DNA from: Heliocidaris erythrogramma | Taxonomy: Eukaryota > Echinodermata > Echinoidea > Camarodonta > Echinometridae | Length of the DNA: 64,000 bases | Reading direction: 5' to 3' | Assembly (NCBI GenBank): GCA_025617745.1 | Contig: CM046859.1 | Location: 26,587,371 to 26,651,370, forward strand | Shown: piece after piece, positions 59,777 to 64,000 of the stretch | How the letters are laid out: every line of letters begins with the position of its first letter | Numbering within the stretch: the first letter of the stretch is position 1 | The notes under the pieces: generated by a model | The model's database searches: none | Seen by the model: only the letters and a program-made list of their open reading frames with translations | Told to the model about the DNA's origin: nothing | Translations under genes and position numbers: made by a program

Positions 59777-59947
59777 GTATGTCAAACTTTCCTTGTGACT
59801 TTATTGTAGAATACTGCTTTGATAAATTACCTCGGGACTTTATGACGATCATTAATTAAGCATTAATAAACTAATGGTTGCTTTCGTGGCTATAATATAT
59901 CACTACATATACATGTAAGTGCATAAATTGATTTTCTATGTTTCAGA

Positions 59948-62900
59948 TTTACTGCAATAAATCATATATACCTACCTATTATGCCTGTAGTCTTGACTAC
60001 GGGACCCCTTCGAGAATTTAACACACATGCGTCACAATATTGTGCGCACCCCCCGTAATCCTATTGTCCTCGCCACTCACGCGCGCCAACACGCTACGGC
60101 CATCTTCCTCTTTCTTGCTCGCCCCCGACGAGTTAGGACGTATTGTCACAGCGCTCCTGAAATCAGGTCGTATAGTATCTTTTTGGTGCGCTTTTTCACA
60201 TAGTTAAAGCACTTTAGGTACCTATATTCGTTTAGATTATAGTACTTTGTGTTTTATTAGTCACTCTTGCCGATTGCAAGGGATTTTTTGATTCCCTTTC
60301 TTGGCATTTATTTTTCTCTTTCACGGTCAGCCCCACGTGGATATTTCTGTGTTGCGGGTGTTTCCGTTTGTCACCGAGCCTTCGGGTTCGGTGTTTGTTC
60401 TTACGGTTTTTTGGCTGTGAAAATTTCTTTAGTGCGTATCTCCCAAATAAACTTTAGTCTTATTTACTGCATTCAGTTGAAGTATTTCTTAATTTGAAAA
60501 GTATACTTTATTGTCTGTTTTATTGCAGTGGTATGAATTCGGAAGAAGAAGCTGCTGGGTCATGGAGACCTGCTTCTTCCGAAGAGTTGTCTAGCAAGAC
60601 GACTCGGCCTTCCAGAACTCCCCCGAGTACAGCGGTACGTGGGGGAGGGAGGAGGGCTAAAGGTAAGTTGCCTAGTGGTGTTCCCTTGCAGAGTTTGCCA
60701 GTTTCGGAGCTTGCGGCTTCGGGACGGGTGGCGTTAACTGAATCGGGATTGTCAACTCCGAAGCCTGTGGTTTCGGGGTGGGTGGCGTCAGATTCTAGTG
60801 GTTTGGATATCTGGAGAGAATCCAATCCCCCGGTCGCTGAGACCAGAGGGGGGGGCTGTTGTTTCCCGTACGGTAGCGTTCACTCGCTCTGATCCGTTAG
60901 GGGAGACGCGCCCCACTACTGCAGGGCAACCCACGGGCTTAGTCCATGTTGGTCTGGGTTCCTCAAACCCTAGCCCCGGCAAACGCCATATGGGGGAACG
61001 AGTACTTTCTGGGCTGTCTCAGTTGCCAGCTGATGGGAATGCTCGAGCTAACAATTATGGACGCTCTTCGGAGCAACAGGTGTTTTCACCTGAGTGCGTG
61101 ACTACTAGTGCTCCCCTATTGCCGCTTTCGAGCGGTCCAATAGTGGGCTCGCACGCCTTTAGTAGTCATCGGGCACATACTGAGTTATCTCGGTCTGTCC
61201 ACGCACTGGGAGCTTTTAGCTCTCAACCCATGGCTACGGCATCTTCTTGCCTAGCTAATATGGGTGTTTTGGATGATTCTCAAGGCTCACGCCATGAGCG
61301 CTCCAATCCCTTTATGGGAAGTGAACGTCCCTCCGCGGAGGGATCGGTTCGTGTTTCCGAAGTGGCTTCGGAGATCCGAATGAATCCGATTAAGCGTTCT
61401 AACAAAAGGGTTTCGGCTACGACTCTTGTCGAGCCAGCCAAGAAAAAGGCCAAGAAGAAGGCAAAAAGTGGCAAGGCTTTGCCGGCCTCTTGCCCGTCTG
61501 GCCTGGCTAACCCAGCTAGCTCCTCTCAAGCTGACATGTTCAGCATGATGCGGGCTTTTGCTCAGAATCAGGGTTGGTCCTTTGTACCGGCTACTTCAAC
61601 CCTGACTTCTGTCCCTATTCAGGGGTCTGACTTTGAGACTAATCAACCTTTTGTGATTGATTCCTCTTTGTCTGAGACTGATTCGCATGTGCCTCCTACT
61701 CCCGCGGCCCTTGGGGCTCCGCCGGGCGAGGAGACTGTTGGTGAGTCATGCGGGGACCCGCCTGCTGAGGCCTTTGTTAACGTTCCTTTGTCTCATTCCA
61801 CTCGGGTGGAACCAGATTTGGATACGTCCTCTCAAGCTTCGGTTCCCGAATCGCTTGGGCAGGCGGAGTCTCAATCGCTCATTCTCTGTGGAGTGGAAGC
61901 GATTGTTTTGTTGTCCAAATATCGCCCTGAAGTTCAGTCAACCCGCGCGTAGGGTTCGACTTCGCGTTGGTTTAAGCAGCGGGATTTCTGCTGAGTCTGG
62001 GCGCCTTGGCGTCCGGCCCATGGCTGTTGCATCTCCTTGCTCGGCCGATATGGGTAATTGGTGTGCGTCTTTGGGTTCAATACCCTCAGCGCACTTCTCC
62101 CATAAAGGGAGGTGAGCGTCCCTCAGTGGAGGGTTCGGTTCGTGTTCCCGAAGGGCTTCGGGGATCCGAACGAAACCGGATAAACGCTCTGAAAAGCGGG
62201 TTTCGACTTAGGCTCTTTTTGGGCCAATCAGAAGCCTAGGGAAGGGGCTAAAAGAGGCAAGGCTTTGTCTGCCTCTTGCCCATCGGGTTTAGCTAACCCT
62301 TCGGTCTCTCAAGCTGAGATGTTCAGTGTGAGATGGGCTTTGCCCAGACTCAGGGTTGGTTCCTTGTACCAGGATTCACATCCCCTGCTCTTGTCCCTTT
62401 TTTGGGTCGGACATCGAGACTAATTAGCCTTTTATGGTTTATTCTTCTTTGTCCGTGATGAGATCACATGAGCCTCCTAGTCTCGCAGCCTCGGGGCTCC
62501 GTCGGGTGAGGAGGCTTATGGCGGTTCATGCGTGAATCCGACCGTTTCGGCCTTTGTTCGTGATTTTTTGTCACGATCTTTTCAGGAGGATCCAGTTTTG
62601 GAAGCGGTCTCTCTAGCTTCGGTCTCCGAATCGCTGGGGCAGGCAGAGCCTTAGTTGCTCTCCCTTTGTGGGGTAGAAGCGATTGCTTTGTTCTAAACTT
62701 TCCCTGACTCTTTAGTCAACCCGTGCGTGTAGGGTTCGTCTTTGCTTGGGTTCAGGCAGCGGGCGGACGAGACGGTTTCTTCATAGATCTGTCCGCCCCG
62801 CTCCCCGGAGGTGCTATAGGAACTCGGACACCTCACAGGCTGTCCTTTTTCCCTTTCTCCGACTTTTGTTATTCCCAGGCGCTCGGGAAAACTTCGTTTG

Positions 62901-64000
62901 ATACTGAACCTAAAGAGGATAAACAAATTTATTCCTCCGGTTCATTTTTGTATGGAGACTCTTGCCTCCATTCTTCCGTTGATCAAAAGGGAAGACTACG
63001 CGGTCTCGATAGATCTCAAGGACGCGTACTTTCACATTCCCATTCATCGCGCATCTCGCGATCTTCTGGGGTTCTCCTTTCTCTCGGAGACTTACCGGTT
63101 TCGGGCTCTTCCCTTCGGGCTGCGCCCGGCCCCTCGGGTTTTTACTCAAGTTGTAGCGGTGCTAGCGGCCTTTCTGAGGCGTCGTGGCCTGCGGTTGTTC
63201 TGTTACCTGGACGATTGGCTTCTCCTTGCGGAGTCGCGCGATCGTTTGTTGGACGAGACTCGTTGCTAGTCTCTCTTACTCAAGACTTAGGTTTCCTAAT
63301 AAATTGGGAAAAGTCAGAGTTAGTCCCCACTCGCAGCCTAGTTTTTCTGGGGGCGGTGTTAGACATAAGGAATCAGTTAGCTCGGCCCAGTCGAGACAGG
63401 ATTCTCACCATTGTCTCTGCGGCTCGCAAGCTCTTGCTGGCCAGAAGAGTCTCGGCCAGACAGTGGCTTCAGTTTCTAGGTTATCTAGCCAGTCTAGTCG
63501 ATGTTTTAAAGGACTGCCGGCTCCTCATGAGACCCTTTTCAGAGACATCTCCTCAGGTTCTTCAAGCCGGGAAAAGACTCTCTTTTGGTCTGGATTCCAG
63601 TACCAGTTAAGATCAAGTCTCTTCTCGCTTGTTGGACGAGCGAGGTGTTTCTCGCGCGAGGCAGGTCCTTCTCTGCCCCTCTTCCGTCGATATCGGTTTC
63701 GACGGACGCCTCTCGGTTGGGGTGGGGAGGACACTGCAACGGCAGCACGGTTGCGGGGGATTGGTCTCATCTTGGGACTCTTCCTCATATCAATGTCCTG
63801 GAGTTTATGGCAGTTCTGTTGACCTTGCTCCATTTCAGAAGTAGACTTCTCAGTCGTTCGGTTCTGATTCTCACGGACAATGTTACTGTGGCGGCATATA
63901 TCAATCGGCAGGGAGGCACTCGTTCGGTTGCCCTGAATGCCCTAGCAGCTCAGCTGTGGAGGTGGTGTCGTCGCATGGCAATCACACCCGTGGCCTCTTT
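59948..64000 (+). mobile_element. DIRS-like tyrosine-recombinase retrotransposon (fossil), copy 2, cut by the window end
   Basis: It starts ACTGCAATAAATCATATATA like copy 1, about 170 bp after exon 29 and in the same orientation. The left inverted terminal repeat spans about 59948-60130. Leader, gag-like region (about 60540-62700), reverse transcriptase (about 62880-63300, with YLDDWLLL) and the beginning of RNase H (about 63800 onward) follow before the window ends. It is the same family as copy 1, with high similarity. It is clearly broken, with at least six breaks, and internally rearranged in the gag-like part, where related text occurs twice. It is older or more decayed than copy 1. Confidence 0.9.

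Overview
This window is eukaryotic, intron-rich, AT-rich DNA. It looks like an echinoderm (sea urchin or sea star) or a close deuterostome relative. The reasons are a SUEL-type galactose/rhamnose-binding lectin exon, scattered (TACATG)n-type motifs, tRNA-headed SINEs, DIRS retrotransposons of the kind known from sea urchins, and many short foldback elements. The species cannot be fixed from sequence alone.

One host gene fills the window on the + strand. I resolve 29 coding exons between 1575 and 59776 with compatible splice phases. They total 4,681 nt, or 1,560 unbroken codons, and both ends of the gene lie outside the window. Domain order is FAMeT-like (2 exons), SUEL lectin, EGF, VWD-1 (3 exons, continuing into a fourth), C8-1, TIL-1, a proline-rich linker of eight small phase 1-1 exons, a 159-residue domain I do not recognise, a short linker, F5/8C discoidin (2 exons), EGF, VWD-2, C8-2 and TIL-2. 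VWD-C8-TIL modules mixed with SUEL, EGF and discoidin domains are what is known of secreted adhesive or clotting-type proteins such as sea star footprint protein 1 (Sfp1) and insect hemocytin/hemolectin. A secreted multimerising adhesive or coat protein is my inference.

The introns hold mobile and tandem DNA. From left to right these are: a 170-bp satellite with AGGTCA arrays (1-1112); a 29-bp minisatellite of about 165 copies (2497-7319); a repeat element bounded by inverted ends (7418-7812); a TTTCAC microsatellite that forms the splice acceptor of exon 2; a 161-bp tandem-core element (11525-12362); a minus-strand SINE interrupted by a MITE and touched by a tandem exon duplication (14005-14720); large foldback and TIR elements (18004-18608, 19330-20443); a young mariner-superfamily insertion nested in another repeat (21497-22250); a 2.1-kb TIR element carrying eight copies of an 18-bp motif (31690-33785); a DIRS element that looks nearly whole in outline (36359-42391); nested MITEs (44871-46403); a 150-bp tandem-core element with perfect 14-bp ends (54329-56008); and a second, more damaged DIRS copy (59948 to the window end).

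The gene shows repeated small-scale duplication of exon edges and exon pairs. Examples are a half-EGF exon copy, a discoidin exon-end copy, a FAMeT exon-edge copy, three copies of the lectin splice junction, and serial duplication of proline-rich exons. No other protein-coding gene, rRNA, functional tRNA or CRISPR array was seen.
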